Positions 18,354-26,957 of a DNA stretch of 64,000 bases are shown here, in pieces; position 1 is the stretch's first letter; each line of letters opens with the position of its first letter. The notes beneath the pieces were generated by a model. That model saw only the letters and a program-made list of their open reading frames with translations, was not told the origin of the DNA and did not search any database. The stretch lies in contig NZ_JAIVAT010000003.1 in assembly GCF_020172085.1 (NCBI RefSeq), forward strand, positions 434,001 through 498,000. The letters run 5' to 3'. The position numbers and the translations under genes are program-made. Source of the stretch: Rossellomorea aquimaris (lineage in GTDB: Bacteria > Bacillota > Bacilli > Bacillales > Bacillaceae_B).

Positions 18354-19508
18354 ATGATTTACCTATTTTCGTTGGTTGCACTTATTCTATTGTTACCTAT
18401 TTTATATTTTGTCCCGATAGGCATCAGTAAGCAGGGGAAATTATTGATAGCGGGTTTATCATTTGGTTTGACACTCCTTGGGATTGTTGCTTCGAGTCAA
18501 TACCCGATCTGGGCAATTTCGATCATGTTAGTCGTTTTATTGGGGTTGGCGTCTTATATGATCGAGCAGCGATTCAGTGGATTGATGTTGGTGACGGCAG
18601 GAGCAGGATCGAATATGTATGAGGAGCAAAAGATCGAAGTCCAAGAACCACAAGAGTTAGATATACATAAAGAGAGAGTGTCAGAAGATACTCCGGAAGT
18701 GAGAGATGTTACAGAAGAGATTTCAGAAGAAGAAGAGATGGAACAGATAGACCTTGAAGAGCATGTTGAAGAGAATGAAACCGAGATACTGGAGTCCAAT
18801 GATCCTAAAGAGCCTTTACAGGATCAGGATGAAATATTACTTGAACATATTGTAGCAGCTTCTGAAACAGAATCAACACCGATTCAGGATGATGAAAGTG
18901 AATGGTTTATTGAGAATACGAACGAAATGATGGCTGAACAGGAAGTGCTGGAAGAAAGTGAATTAATTGATGTTGATTTAAGTGAAATTGAAAGCATGAT
19001 CAATGATTCTGATTTAGAAGAAGCAGTGGAAGAAATGGAAGTTATTCCAGTAGTCCGTGATGAAACTGAAAATGAGGAATTAGCCGACGAAGAGGAAAAA
19101 GCAGACCTTGAGGCTGAGCTATTGGAAGAAGAGAATCTACTTGAAGGCCCGGAAAATGACATATACCAGCCGGCAGAAAAAGAATCGCATGAAGATCAAC
19201 TGCCAAAGCGTAACAGGATCATGCGGGAAGTGATGAAGACGATGATTGAACAAATCTCATTATCTCGCAGTCTATTATCCACTGACCAGATGGAGAACAT
19301 GCTTAAGCATTATCTACACCCAAGTTTACATGATCAAGATTACTATACATTTGCAAGGATACTAATGGATCATTACATGACAACAAAGCAATATGAAGAT
19401 TTGGCTATGTTCACCAAAGGGATCGAAGAGAGGTTCAAAGAGTATCCTTATATCAAATTGGATATAGAGCAAACCAAAGAAATGGCGATGGAAAATCAAA
19501 CGAAATAA
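18354..19508 (+). CDS. Membrane protein with long acidic linker and conserved C-terminal domain, unknown
   Basis: I do not recognise this 384-residue protein. Residues 1-80 hold three hydrophobic helices. Residues about 90-280 are extremely rich in Glu and Asp with no clear fold. The last about 100 residues (from KRNRIMREVMKTMIEQI) are basic-amphipathic helices that look TPR-like (YYTFARILMDHYMTTKQYEDLAMF). AGGAAGGAG lies ten bases before the ATG. It is the first gene of the plus-strand pilus run, divergent from the minor pilins and 23 bp ahead of the PRC-barrel gene. An assembly or scaffolding role in the pilus machine is inferred only from position. Confidence 0.75.
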   Translation: MIYLFSLVALILLLPILYFVPIGISKQGKLLIAGLSFGLTLLGIVASSQYPIWAISIMLVVLLGLASYMIEQRFSGLMLVTAGAGSNMYEEQKIEVQEPQELDIHKERVSEDTPEVRDVTEEISEEEEMEQIDLEEHVEENETEILESNDPKEPLQDQDEILLEHIVAASETESTPIQDDESEWFIENTNEMMAEQEVLEESELIDVDLSEIESMINDSDLEEAVEEMEVIPVVRDETENEELADEEEKADLEAELLEEENLLEGPENDIYQPAEKESHEDQLPKRNRIMREVMKTMIEQISLSRSLLSTDQMENMLKHYLHPSLHDQDYYTFARILMDHYMTTKQYEDLAMFTKGIEERFKEYPYIKLDIEQTKEMAMENQTK

Positions 19509-19531
19509 AATGATAGAATAGGTGAGATGAC

Positions 19532-20272
19532 ATGAAGAAAAGTGCAGAAATGAAAACATTACCCATTATCAGTATTAACGATGGAAGTGAAATAGGGAGA
19601 GTTAAATCACTCGTGATCAACCCGGAAAAAGGATCCGTAGACTTCCTTACGATTGAACATGAAGATTGGCAAGTAAGTGTCAAGGCAATACCATTTAAAA
19701 AGGTTGTCGGGATCGGGGAGTACGCCGTCACAGTAGAAAATGAAAATGCGGTCATCGACTTGAATGAAATTCCGATTGCCAATCAGCTTGTGAACAAAAA
19801 GATTAAAATCAATGATACCCGTGTCATGACCCGCAAAGGGCAAATGATTGGGAGCATTCAAGAATATTATGTGGATGATGAAACAGGAGCCATCGTTTCA
19901 TTGGAGCTACATGCAAAGGACAATACCTATTTCCTTGGAACAGAACATGTATTAACTTTCGGAAAGGATATCATCATCGTAAACGAAGATGCTGCTGAGA
20001 ACTTTAAAGGCGCTTTTGATCAAATTGAAAGCCCTCTGCCAGTGGATGAAGAGGTCGAAGTCACTCACACCCACACTCAACCATATGGTTTGCATACCAT
20101 CAAATCGAAGCAGACTGAATTATTAACGGGAAAAAGAGTGACAGAAGATATTTATAATTTAGAGGGGGATTTGTTGATTGCCAAGGGCTCCTCTTTGACG
20201 GAATCAGATATTAAAGCCGCACAAGATGCAGGTCCGTCTGTGTTTGTTGATTTAACGATGAATATAAAGTAG
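19532..20272 (+). CDS. PRC-barrel domain protein, YrrD-like
   Basis: The 246-residue cytosolic protein has two PRC-barrel repeats: one near the N terminus (LPIISINDGSEIGRVKSLV) and one from about residue 90 (TRKGQMIGSIQEYYVDDETG). The C-terminal third (LLTGKRVTEDIYNLEGDLL and onward) resembles the small domain also found at the end of B. subtilis YrrD-like proteins. PRC-barrels usually mediate protein-RNA or protein-protein contacts; the function here is unknown. It lies between two membrane proteins in the pilus operon with 23-25 bp gaps, so it is cotranscribed with them. Confidence 0.8.
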   Translation: MKKSAEMKTLPIISINDGSEIGRVKSLVINPEKGSVDFLTIEHEDWQVSVKAIPFKKVVGIGEYAVTVENENAVIDLNEIPIANQLVNKKIKINDTRVMTRKGQMIGSIQEYYVDDETGAIVSLELHAKDNTYFLGTEHVLTFGKDIIIVNEDAAENFKGAFDQIESPLPVDEEVEVTHTHTQPYGLHTIKSKQTELLTGKRVTEDIYNLEGDLLIAKGSSLTESDIKAAQDAGPSVFVDLTMNIK

Positions 20273-20297
20273 GAAGTAGCAGGAAGGAGCGCCTGAT

Positions 20298-21650
20298 GTG
20301 AAAAAAGGTCTGCTTGTAAAGTTGATGACCGTTTTATTCTTTTCCACGTTTTTTCTTTATGGTTTTTCTCATTTAGGCGTTTTTGCTTATGAAACGTTCT
20401 TTGTTAAGTCACTCAATCTTTCGAAACATGCAGCGGTTGCATCTATTCATCTGGGTGGAGCAAACAAAGAAGAAGCCGTGAAGATCCTGAACGAAAAAAT
20501 AGCGGAGTGGAAACGGAATCAAAATATCCTGATCCAGCTCGACGGAGAGAGTGTCAGGCTCGATCCGTCACTCTTTCAATTCCATCTGGAAGAAAGTATA
20601 GAAAAACTCACCGATAATGATAGCACGAGCTTAATCGTAACGATGGATGATAAAGAATTGAATTCTTTCTTATCCAATCATCTTCCAGAATATAATAGTG
20701 ATGACCTGAACTCTGCTTCTCTAAAGGAATACATCCTTTCCTTAGCAGGGAGTCTCAACAAAGGAGAAACGGTCAATGTATTCGACTATTTATCCAGTAA
20801 TCAATCTACACAAATCATATTTGAAGCAGTTTCTAATGAATTAGAGGTTACACCAACGCTTAAGAGCTTTATTGACAATTACCCCTCCATTCTCATTGAA
20901 CCGAATTCTCAGTTTTCCTTCTCGGACTTCCTGGAAACAGAAGGATTTGTAGTTGAATCTCAGACCGACTTAAGTCCAGTTGCATCATTACTCTACCAGA
21001 TCACCTTACATTCCAACTTTTCCATCATTGAACGAAACATAAGTAAAGAGCTTCCTGACTATGCGACCTTGGGGTTTGAAGCAAAGTTCAATCCATTGAA
21101 TAATCAGGACTTTGTCATCACCAATCCGAACTCAACCGTTTATGAATTGAAGCTTGCCATTCAAGATAATAGAATCAAGGCGCATTTGCAGGGAATCCCT
21201 TTTCCGAATTCGTATAACGTCCGATTGTCAGAAAAAGAAACCTTTCCTCCACGGGTAATCAAACAGTTCAGCCCGTTTGTTGAAAAAGGAAGCGTCGATA
21301 TTCAACAGGAAGGAAAAGACGGAATTCTGATCCGGGTCTATAAACAAAAATTGAGTACTACAGGGGAAATCCTCTCAGAAGAACTGATCAACGAAGATTT
21401 TTATGCACCACAGCATAAGGTGATGGTTTATCCACTTCAGGAGATCCAGGAAACCCCTAGTGAAACATATGATAATGTACCAGAGAGTGAAAATGGCGAA
21501 GAAACTGGCGGAGACGATGAGAATTCCTCAGTGGATGATGTTGAGCAGGGAAGCAGCTCCGAAAGTGATCAAAATGAAGAATCCGCTAATCAGGATTCTT
21601 CCACTTCATCAGAAAAAAGCACAACCCAAAAGAAAAAAGATTATAAATAA
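20298..21650 (+). CDS. VanW-like exported membrane-anchored protein
   Basis: A GTG start at 20298 follows AGGAAGGAG (the ATG just before it is closed by TGA). Residues 5-30 form a signal anchor, so the bulk is outside the cell. A peptidoglycan-binding-4-like region precedes a VanW-type domain (about 200-330): NSQFSFSDFLETEGF, then LLYQITLHSNFSIIERN and a DFVITNPNS segment. The usual GGGxCQ motif of VanW is replaced by SPVASLLYQ. The C-terminal about 60 residues are Ser/Glu/Asp-rich and likely disordered. Being in the pilus operon it may open or brace the cell wall for the pilus, which is inference. Confidence 0.75.
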   Translation: MKKGLLVKLMTVLFFSTFFLYGFSHLGVFAYETFFVKSLNLSKHAAVASIHLGGANKEEAVKILNEKIAEWKRNQNILIQLDGESVRLDPSLFQFHLEESIEKLTDNDSTSLIVTMDDKELNSFLSNHLPEYNSDDLNSASLKEYILSLAGSLNKGETVNVFDYLSSNQSTQIIFEAVSNELEVTPTLKSFIDNYPSILIEPNSQFSFSDFLETEGFVVESQTDLSPVASLLYQITLHSNFSIIERNISKELPDYATLGFEAKFNPLNNQDFVITNPNSTVYELKLAIQDNRIKAHLQGIPFPNSYNVRLSEKETFPPRVIKQFSPFVEKGSVDIQQEGKDGILIRVYKQKLSTTGEILSEELINEDFYAPQHKVMVYPLQEIQETPSETYDNVPESENGEETGGDDENSSVDDVEQGSSSESDQNEESANQDSSTSSEKSTTQKKKDYK

Positions 21651-21671
21651 GCCATAAAAGCGGGTGATAAG

Positions 21672-23333
21672 GTGACCACCATAAGAAAGAGGCTTGGAGA
21701 CCTCCTGGTCGACGCAGGAATTATCTCACAATCACAATTACAGGATACGCTGAAAGATAAGGCTAAGGGGCAGAAGTTGGGGGATGCCCTCCTTCAAAGG
21801 GGATATATAACAGAGCAGCAGTTGATTGAAGTATTGGAATTCCAATTGGGGATTCCCCATGTCAGCTTATACCGATATCCTTTTGAGACGAATTTATTCC
21901 ATTTGATTCCGAAAGAATCAGCGAAAAGGAATTTGATGATTCCCCTCAAAAAAGAAGGGGACAAGCTTTTTGTGGCGATGAGTGATCCTCTGGACTTTTA
22001 CGCCATCGAGGATTTGCGTTTAGCGACAGGCTTCCAAATTGAAACAGCGATTGCGACGAAGGATGACATCCTCAAAGTCATCAATAAGTTCTATGACTTA
22101 GAGGATGGATTTGAAGATCTTTTCCAGGAAAATCGGAATCAAAATCGAGTAGAAGAAGAGACGGTGGTTGACTCTGACTCACCCATCGTCCGATTAGTCA
22201 ACGGAATTCTCTCCAATGCGGTGACACAAAAGGCAAGTGACATACATATCGACCCGCAGGAGACGAAAGTCGTTATTCGTTACAGAGTGGACGGCATTCT
22301 TAGAACGGAACGAAATCTTCCCAAGCATATGCAAAGCATGTTGATTGCCAGGCTTAAAATCATGGCGAATCTCGACATAACCGAATTCAGGGTCCCTCAG
22401 GACGGGCGAATAAAAGTGAATATCGATTTCCATCCCATCGACTTGCGTGTATCGACATTGCCGACCGTTTATGGGGAAAAGATCGTACTGAGGATTCTTG
22501 ATTTAGGATCGAGCCTGAATGACTTATCGAAACTGGGGTTCAACAAGGTGAATCATCAGCGATTCATGAAGATGATCCAACAGCCCACCGGAATCGTCCT
22601 CATCACAGGACCAACCGGTTCAGGAAAGTCTTCAACTTTATATGCGGCGTTAAATCACCTCAACAGTGAAGAGGTGAACATCATTACCATAGAAGACCCC
22701 GTTGAGTATCAGCTTGAGGGAATCAATCAGATCGGTGTGAATCAAAATGTTGGCTTGACCTTTGCGAAGGGTCTCCGTGCGATACTGCGTCAAGATCCAA
22801 ATATCATTATGGTCGGGGAGATCCGGGATAGGGAAACCGTAGAAGTTTCCATTCGTGCTTCCTTAACAGGTCATCTTGTCCTGAGTACTATTCATACGAA
22901 TGATTCGATCAGTACAGTGACGAGACTATTGGATATGGGAGTGGAGCCATTTTTAGTTGCTTCTTCACTGAGCGGGGTCGTCGCTCAACGCTTGATCCGG
23001 AAGGTGTGCCGAGACTGCAAACAAGAGGTGCCGGCCACTAAACGGGAGGTCGAAATATTCGCCAAAAGGGGAATGAAGATTGAGACCATCACCCGGGGGA
23101 GAGGATGCTCCTCTTGTAATATGACCGGTTACAAAGGAAGGATCGCCATTCACGAGGTCCTTGTCATGGATGATGAAATGAAGAAAGTCATCCTGAATAA
23201 CGAACCGTTCTCCAAGCTTAGGGAGCACGCGGTACGAAACAAAACCATATTCTTGATCGATGACGGCTTGTTGAAGGTGAAACAAGGTTTGACCACGACG
23301 GAAGAAGTATTACGAGTAGCGATTTCAGAGTAG
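21672..23333 (+). CDS. pilB: Type IV pilus extension ATPase PilB (GspE family)
   Basis: PilB powers pilus polymerisation from the cytosolic face. The N-terminal MshEN-like domain (RLGDLLVDAGIISQSQL and KLGDALLQRGYITEQQL) is the fold that binds c-di-GMP in several PilB/MshE proteins; most motif residues are present but the Gln after the first helix is Lys. The ATPase domain has Walker A GPTGSGKSS, the Asp box and Walker B with IIMVGEIRDRETVE, and the His box STIHTND. A zinc tetracysteine (CRDC ... CSSC) follows, as in extension ATPases and unlike PilT. GTG start; the stop abuts the pilT region. Confidence 0.96.
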   Translation: MTTIRKRLGDLLVDAGIISQSQLQDTLKDKAKGQKLGDALLQRGYITEQQLIEVLEFQLGIPHVSLYRYPFETNLFHLIPKESAKRNLMIPLKKEGDKLFVAMSDPLDFYAIEDLRLATGFQIETAIATKDDILKVINKFYDLEDGFEDLFQENRNQNRVEEETVVDSDSPIVRLVNGILSNAVTQKASDIHIDPQETKVVIRYRVDGILRTERNLPKHMQSMLIARLKIMANLDITEFRVPQDGRIKVNIDFHPIDLRVSTLPTVYGEKIVLRILDLGSSLNDLSKLGFNKVNHQRFMKMIQQPTGIVLITGPTGSGKSSTLYAALNHLNSEEVNIITIEDPVEYQLEGINQIGVNQNVGLTFAKGLRAILRQDPNIIMVGEIRDRETVEVSIRASLTGHLVLSTIHTNDSISTVTRLLDMGVEPFLVASSLSGVVAQRLIRKVCRDCKQEVPATKREVEIFAKRGMKIETITRGRGCSSCNMTGYKGRIAIHEVLVMDDEMKKVILNNEPFSKLREHAVRNKTIFLIDDGLLKVKQGLTTTEEVLRVAISE

Positions 23334-23342
23334 GTGAAAGCA

Positions 23343-24386
23343 ATGAAAGAAAAAATTGATTATCTCTTAAAGAATGCATACGAGCTGGGGGCATCCGATA
23401 TCCATCTAACAGTGGGATCACCTCCTATCTTCCGCATTCATGGTGATTTAAAAAGATTCGGTAAAGAACATTTAGTGCCAGACAGCACAGAGTTGATGGC
23501 GAAGGCGATTATTTCCGATCATATGTACCCTGCATTCGAAGAGGCAGGAGAATTGGATTTTTCCTACGGCATTCCTGGTGTATCGAGATTCAGGGTGAAT
23601 GCATTCAAGCAAAGATCATGCGTATCTTTAGCCATTCGCGTCATCCCAACCTCCATTCCGACCATGGAAGAATTATTTCTCCCTCATGCATTAAAGACAA
23701 TCGCTGAAAAACCACAGGGGTTGTTCCTGGTGACTGGACCTACGGGAAGTGGAAAGTCAACCACACTCGCATCCATTGTAGATTATATGAACCGGAAAAT
23801 GAGGAAGCATATCATCACCCTTGAGGATCCGATTGAGTACCTCCATAAGCATGGGGCGTCCATCATTGATCAGCGTGAAGTGGGATTTGATACACATTCA
23901 TTTTCTAAAGGGCTGAGGAGTGCCTTGAGGCAGGACCCAGACATCATCCTTGTAGGGGAGATGCGGGACCTGGAAACCATTCATACTGCCATTACGGCAG
24001 CAGAGACCGGTCACCTTGTCCTTGCGACCCTTCATACATCGAGTGCGCCAGCCACGATTGAGCGGATCGTAGACGTATTCCCTCCGGAGCAGCAGTCACA
24101 AATCCGGGTGCAGTTGGCATCGGTCCTTGTCGGGATCCTTTCCCAACGATTGTTTGCAACCGTGGATAAGAAAGGAAGAAGGGCTGCGACCGAGCTTTTG
24201 ATGAACAACGCGGCAATCGCCAACCTGATCCGTTCAGAGAAAGTCCATCAGATCCAAAACGTCATGCAGACGTCCAAAACTTCAGGTATGCACATCATGA
24301 GTGACAGTATAATGAAACTGTATGAGAGTGGCATCATTTCTAAGGAAATGGCGTTTCCTTATATCAGAGAGGAGATTCCTCAATAA
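23343..24386 (+). CDS. pilT: Type IV pilus retraction ATPase PilT
   Basis: PilT depolymerises the pilus and drives twitching. The 347-residue size, the N-terminal ASDIHLTVGSPPIFRIHG segment, Walker A GPTGSGKST, Walker B ILVGEMRDLETI with the PilT-type GEMRD, and HLVLATLHTSSA are typical; there is no zinc tetracysteine. The start at ATG 23343 follows AGGTGA that overlaps the pilB stop; the GTG at 23334 lies within that ribosome-binding site. Its presence means the system is a dynamic pilus, not only a competence pseudopilus, which in Bacillus lacks PilT. Confidence 0.96.
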   Translation: MKEKIDYLLKNAYELGASDIHLTVGSPPIFRIHGDLKRFGKEHLVPDSTELMAKAIISDHMYPAFEEAGELDFSYGIPGVSRFRVNAFKQRSCVSLAIRVIPTSIPTMEELFLPHALKTIAEKPQGLFLVTGPTGSGKSTTLASIVDYMNRKMRKHIITLEDPIEYLHKHGASIIDQREVGFDTHSFSKGLRSALRQDPDIILVGEMRDLETIHTAITAAETGHLVLATLHTSSAPATIERIVDVFPPEQQSQIRVQLASVLVGILSQRLFATVDKKGRRAATELLMNNAAIANLIRSEKVHQIQNVMQTSKTSGMHIMSDSIMKLYESGIISKEMAFPYIREEIPQ

Positions 24387-25601
24387 ATGGGACGTTATAA
24401 GTATACCGGTAGAGGACAAAAAGGAAAGAAATCGGGAATCATCACGGCATCATCCAAGAAGGATGCCCTCATTCAGTTGAAGAAGCAGGAAGTAAGGGTC
24501 ATTGATATCCTTGAGATGCCGGAAACTCTTATGACAAAGGACATCACGATCGGGAACCCGGTTAAATTACAGCATCTCGTCATTTTTTTGCGTCAGTTTG
24601 CCACACTGCTTCAAGCCGGGGTAACCGTCGTCGATGCCACTCATATTTTGGGCGAACAGACAGAGAGTAAGGCACTTAGTAAAGCACTGAAGGAAATCGA
24701 GGATGAGCTCAGGGACGGAAATCCGTTGTCTGAAGCCTTTTCACGACATAAGAAAATCTTCGAGCCGCTCTTAATCAATATGCTCAAAGCAGGTGAAGCA
24801 TCGGGGAGCCTGGATGAAACGTTGGAAGGGCTCGCAACCCATTATGAAAAGCAGCATATCACGAAACAGAAAATCATCTCAGCTCTTGCTTATCCAATGC
24901 TGGTCGGCGTCATTGCCATCGGGGTCGTGATCTTCCTTCTGGCTGCCGTTGTTCCGACGTTTGTGAACATGCTGAACGATTTCGGCGGCGAACTGCCTGC
25001 CATCACCAAATTTGTCATTGCATCAAGTGATTTCATGCAAAAATTCTGGTACATCATCATATTGTTTTTCGTACTTATCGCAGTCATCCTTGCCGTTTTA
25101 AGAAAAGACAAGAAATCGAAATATTATCTGGATTATGCTGTCCTGAGGATACCGATCTTTGGAAGGATGCTTCAGAAAGCGGTCCTTGCTAGAATGACGA
25201 GAACGTTAAGTTCATTATTTTCAAGTTCGGTCCCTATTTTGCAGGCGTTAGCTATAGTGGAAAAAGTGGTGGAAAACGAAGTCGTCGCCCGTGTGATTGG
25301 TGAATCCCGAAGATCACTGGAAAAAGGGACTTCCCTAACGGATCCGATGAAACGGCATTGGGCTTTTCCTCCATTAGTGACGCAGATGATTGCAATTGGA
25401 GAAGAAACGGGGTCACTGGACTCCATGCTTGCAAAGGTGGCAGACTTCTATGAAAAAGAAGTGGAAAGTGCAACGGACCGATTGAAATCATTGATTGAAC
25501 CACTCATGATTGTGATGCTTGCAGGACTTGTCGGGACCATCGTGACCTCGATTCTCGTTCCGATGTTCGAAATCTTCAATAGTGTTCAGAACTATCAGTA
25601 A
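24387..25601 (+). CDS. pilC: Type IV pilus inner-membrane platform protein PilC
   Basis: The 404-residue protein has two GspF domains (about 65-190 and 268-390) and three to four membrane helices (about 170-200, 215-240 and 375-395). LLQAGVTVVDATHIL, MLKAGEASGSLDE and the second-copy MIAIGEETGSLDSML are the GspF family marks. PilC sits in the membrane, couples PilB and PilT to the growing pilus base, and is essential in known systems. Its ATG directly follows the pilT stop, so the genes are coupled. It ends just before a gap with a likely separate pilin promoter. Confidence 0.96.
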   Translation: MGRYKYTGRGQKGKKSGIITASSKKDALIQLKKQEVRVIDILEMPETLMTKDITIGNPVKLQHLVIFLRQFATLLQAGVTVVDATHILGEQTESKALSKALKEIEDELRDGNPLSEAFSRHKKIFEPLLINMLKAGEASGSLDETLEGLATHYEKQHITKQKIISALAYPMLVGVIAIGVVIFLLAAVVPTFVNMLNDFGGELPAITKFVIASSDFMQKFWYIIILFFVLIAVILAVLRKDKKSKYYLDYAVLRIPIFGRMLQKAVLARMTRTLSSLFSSSVPILQALAIVEKVVENEVVARVIGESRRSLEKGTSLTDPMKRHWAFPPLVTQMIAIGEETGSLDSMLAKVADFYEKEVESATDRLKSLIEPLMIVMLAGLVGTIVTSILVPMFEIFNSVQNYQ

Positions 25602-25633
25602 ATAGCAATTATTTTACAAAAAATATGATTTTT

Positions 25634-25680
25634 TTGTCGGATGATTGTTGTATACTAGTACTAGATTACTAGTTTTTAGT
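25634..25680 (+). promoter_or_regulatory. Candidate pilin promoter with three ACTAG repeats
   Basis: TATACT (25651-25656) is a possible -10 with no good -35 at the right distance. ACTAG occurs at 25654-25658, 25660-25664 and 25668-25672, so the -10 is embedded in a short repeat cluster that could be an operator. This 107-bp gap is the largest in the pilus operon before the major pilin. Confidence 0.35.
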
Positions 25681-25708
25681 AAAAGATAAATAAACAGGAG
25701 GAATTACC

Positions 25709-26152
25709 ATGTTAAAGAAAATGGGTCAAAGATTGAAAAATGAGCGTGGATTGACGCTTATCGAGTTACTGGCTGTTGTGGTTATTTTGGGAATCATCGC
25801 GGCGATTGCTGTACCAAGTATTGGAGGACTAATTAATAATTCCAAGAAAGATGCTCACATAGCTAATGGTCAGCAAATAGTGAGCGCAGCTAGGTTGGCA
25901 GTTACCTCAATTGAAGTTGATGCTACTGATGGAAAAACATTTACTTTGAAAGAACTAGTCGACGGAGGATATGTAGAAGATATGGATAACCCCTCGGGTG
26001 GAACATATTCAGATAAAAAAAGTAAAGTTGTAGTTACAAAAAATGCAAATAACTACGATTATAGTGTCACTCTAATAGGTGAAGATAATACTAAATATTT
26101 TGTTTCTAAAGATCCAGCAGATCTTAAAAGAGACGATATTAAGCTAAATTAA
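25709..26152 (+). CDS. pilA: Major type IV pilin (prepilin)
   Basis: The 147-residue prepilin has a 14-residue basic leader ending NERG, then LTLIELLAVVVILGIIAAIAVPSIGGL with Glu5. The short soluble head (about residues 40-147) has the small DGGYVEDMDNPSGGTYSDK region seen in Gram-positive pilins and has no cysteines. ACAGGAGG precedes the ATG. Its own promoter region, a position between pilC and the prepilin peptidase, and the small size support the major subunit. Base composition of the second half is more AT-rich than neighbouring genes, as expected for a variable surface protein. ComGC is a related but different pilin. Confidence 0.9.
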   Translation: MLKKMGQRLKNERGLTLIELLAVVVILGIIAAIAVPSIGGLINNSKKDAHIANGQQIVSAARLAVTSIEVDATDGKTFTLKELVDGGYVEDMDNPSGGTYSDKKSKVVVTKNANNYDYSVTLIGEDNTKYFVSKDPADLKRDDIKLN

Positions 26153-26186
26153 CTAATGAATATCAATAAGTCGAGAGAATTAGGAA

Positions 26187-26942
26187 ATGGTTAATGTTAT
26201 AACTTTGTTCCTAGTTGTTTACGGTCTCCTCCTAGGCTCCTTCTACAACGTAGTCGGCCTCCGGATACCGCTAAAAAAGTCAATCGTCAAACCAAGATCA
26301 GCCTGCCCGTACTGCCAGCATACTCTGACGGCCAGAGAACTGATCCCGGTAGTATCATATATCATGCAAGGTGGAAAATGCGCTCAGTGTAAAGGGCGCA
26401 TTTCTCCTCTCTATCCTTTGATGGAATTATCAACCGGACTATTATTCTTACTATCATATACCATGCTGGGCTTACAGGCTGAGCTGATTGTCGCTCTGAC
26501 CCTTGTTTCCCTGTTCATGATCATCACGGTCAGTGACCTGAAATATATGGTCATTCCCGATAAAGTCCTGTTGTTTTTTTCGGGGCTGTTTATCGTCGAA
26601 CGCATATTCATTCCGTTACACCCTTGGTGGGACAGTATAGCGGGGGCACTCACCGGCTTTTGCCTTCTTCTCCTGATTGCTATTATCAGTAAAGGTGGTA
26701 TGGGCGGTGGTGATATTAAACTATTCGCTGTCATCGGCTTCGTTGTGGGGGTCAAGCTAATGATGCTTTCCTTTTTCCTCTCCACGCTTTTTGGGGCAGT
26801 TGCCGGCATATCAGGACTGCTACTTGGCATCTTTAAAAAAGGACAACCCATTGCGTTCGGACCTTATATTGTTTTAGGGACGCTCGCGGCATACTTCTTT
26901 CATCAGCCAATCCTGTATTGGTATTTTTCTTTATACAGCTAA
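26187..26942 (+). CDS. Prepilin peptidase (PilD/ComC family)
   Basis: This membrane aspartyl protease removes prepilin leaders and N-methylates the new N terminus. The 251-residue protein has the N-terminal cytoplasmic methylase loop with two CxxC pairs (CPYC and CAQC), and six or more helices. The catalytic aspartates are in SDLKYMVIPD and GMGGGDIKLF. It stands where comC lies in B. subtilis (between folC and spoIIB), but inside a full pilus operon. I infer it processes the four or five pilin-like proteins here, and perhaps the ComG pseudopilins as well. Start ATG 26187 has a weak ribosome-binding site. Confidence 0.95.
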   Translation: MVNVITLFLVVYGLLLGSFYNVVGLRIPLKKSIVKPRSACPYCQHTLTARELIPVVSYIMQGGKCAQCKGRISPLYPLMELSTGLLFLLSYTMLGLQAELIVALTLVSLFMIITVSDLKYMVIPDKVLLFFSGLFIVERIFIPLHPWWDSIAGALTGFCLLLLIAIISKGGMGGGDIKLFAVIGFVVGVKLMMLSFFLSTLFGAVAGISGLLLGIFKKGQPIAFGPYIVLGTLAAYFFHQPILYWYFSLYS

Positions 26943-26957
26943 AAGGGGTCATTCAAG

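Noticed and set aside
25709-26152. Competence pilin comGC
   Set aside because: The surrounding genes (pilT, pilMNO, prepilin peptidase) show a type IV pilus operon, and other comG genes are absent.
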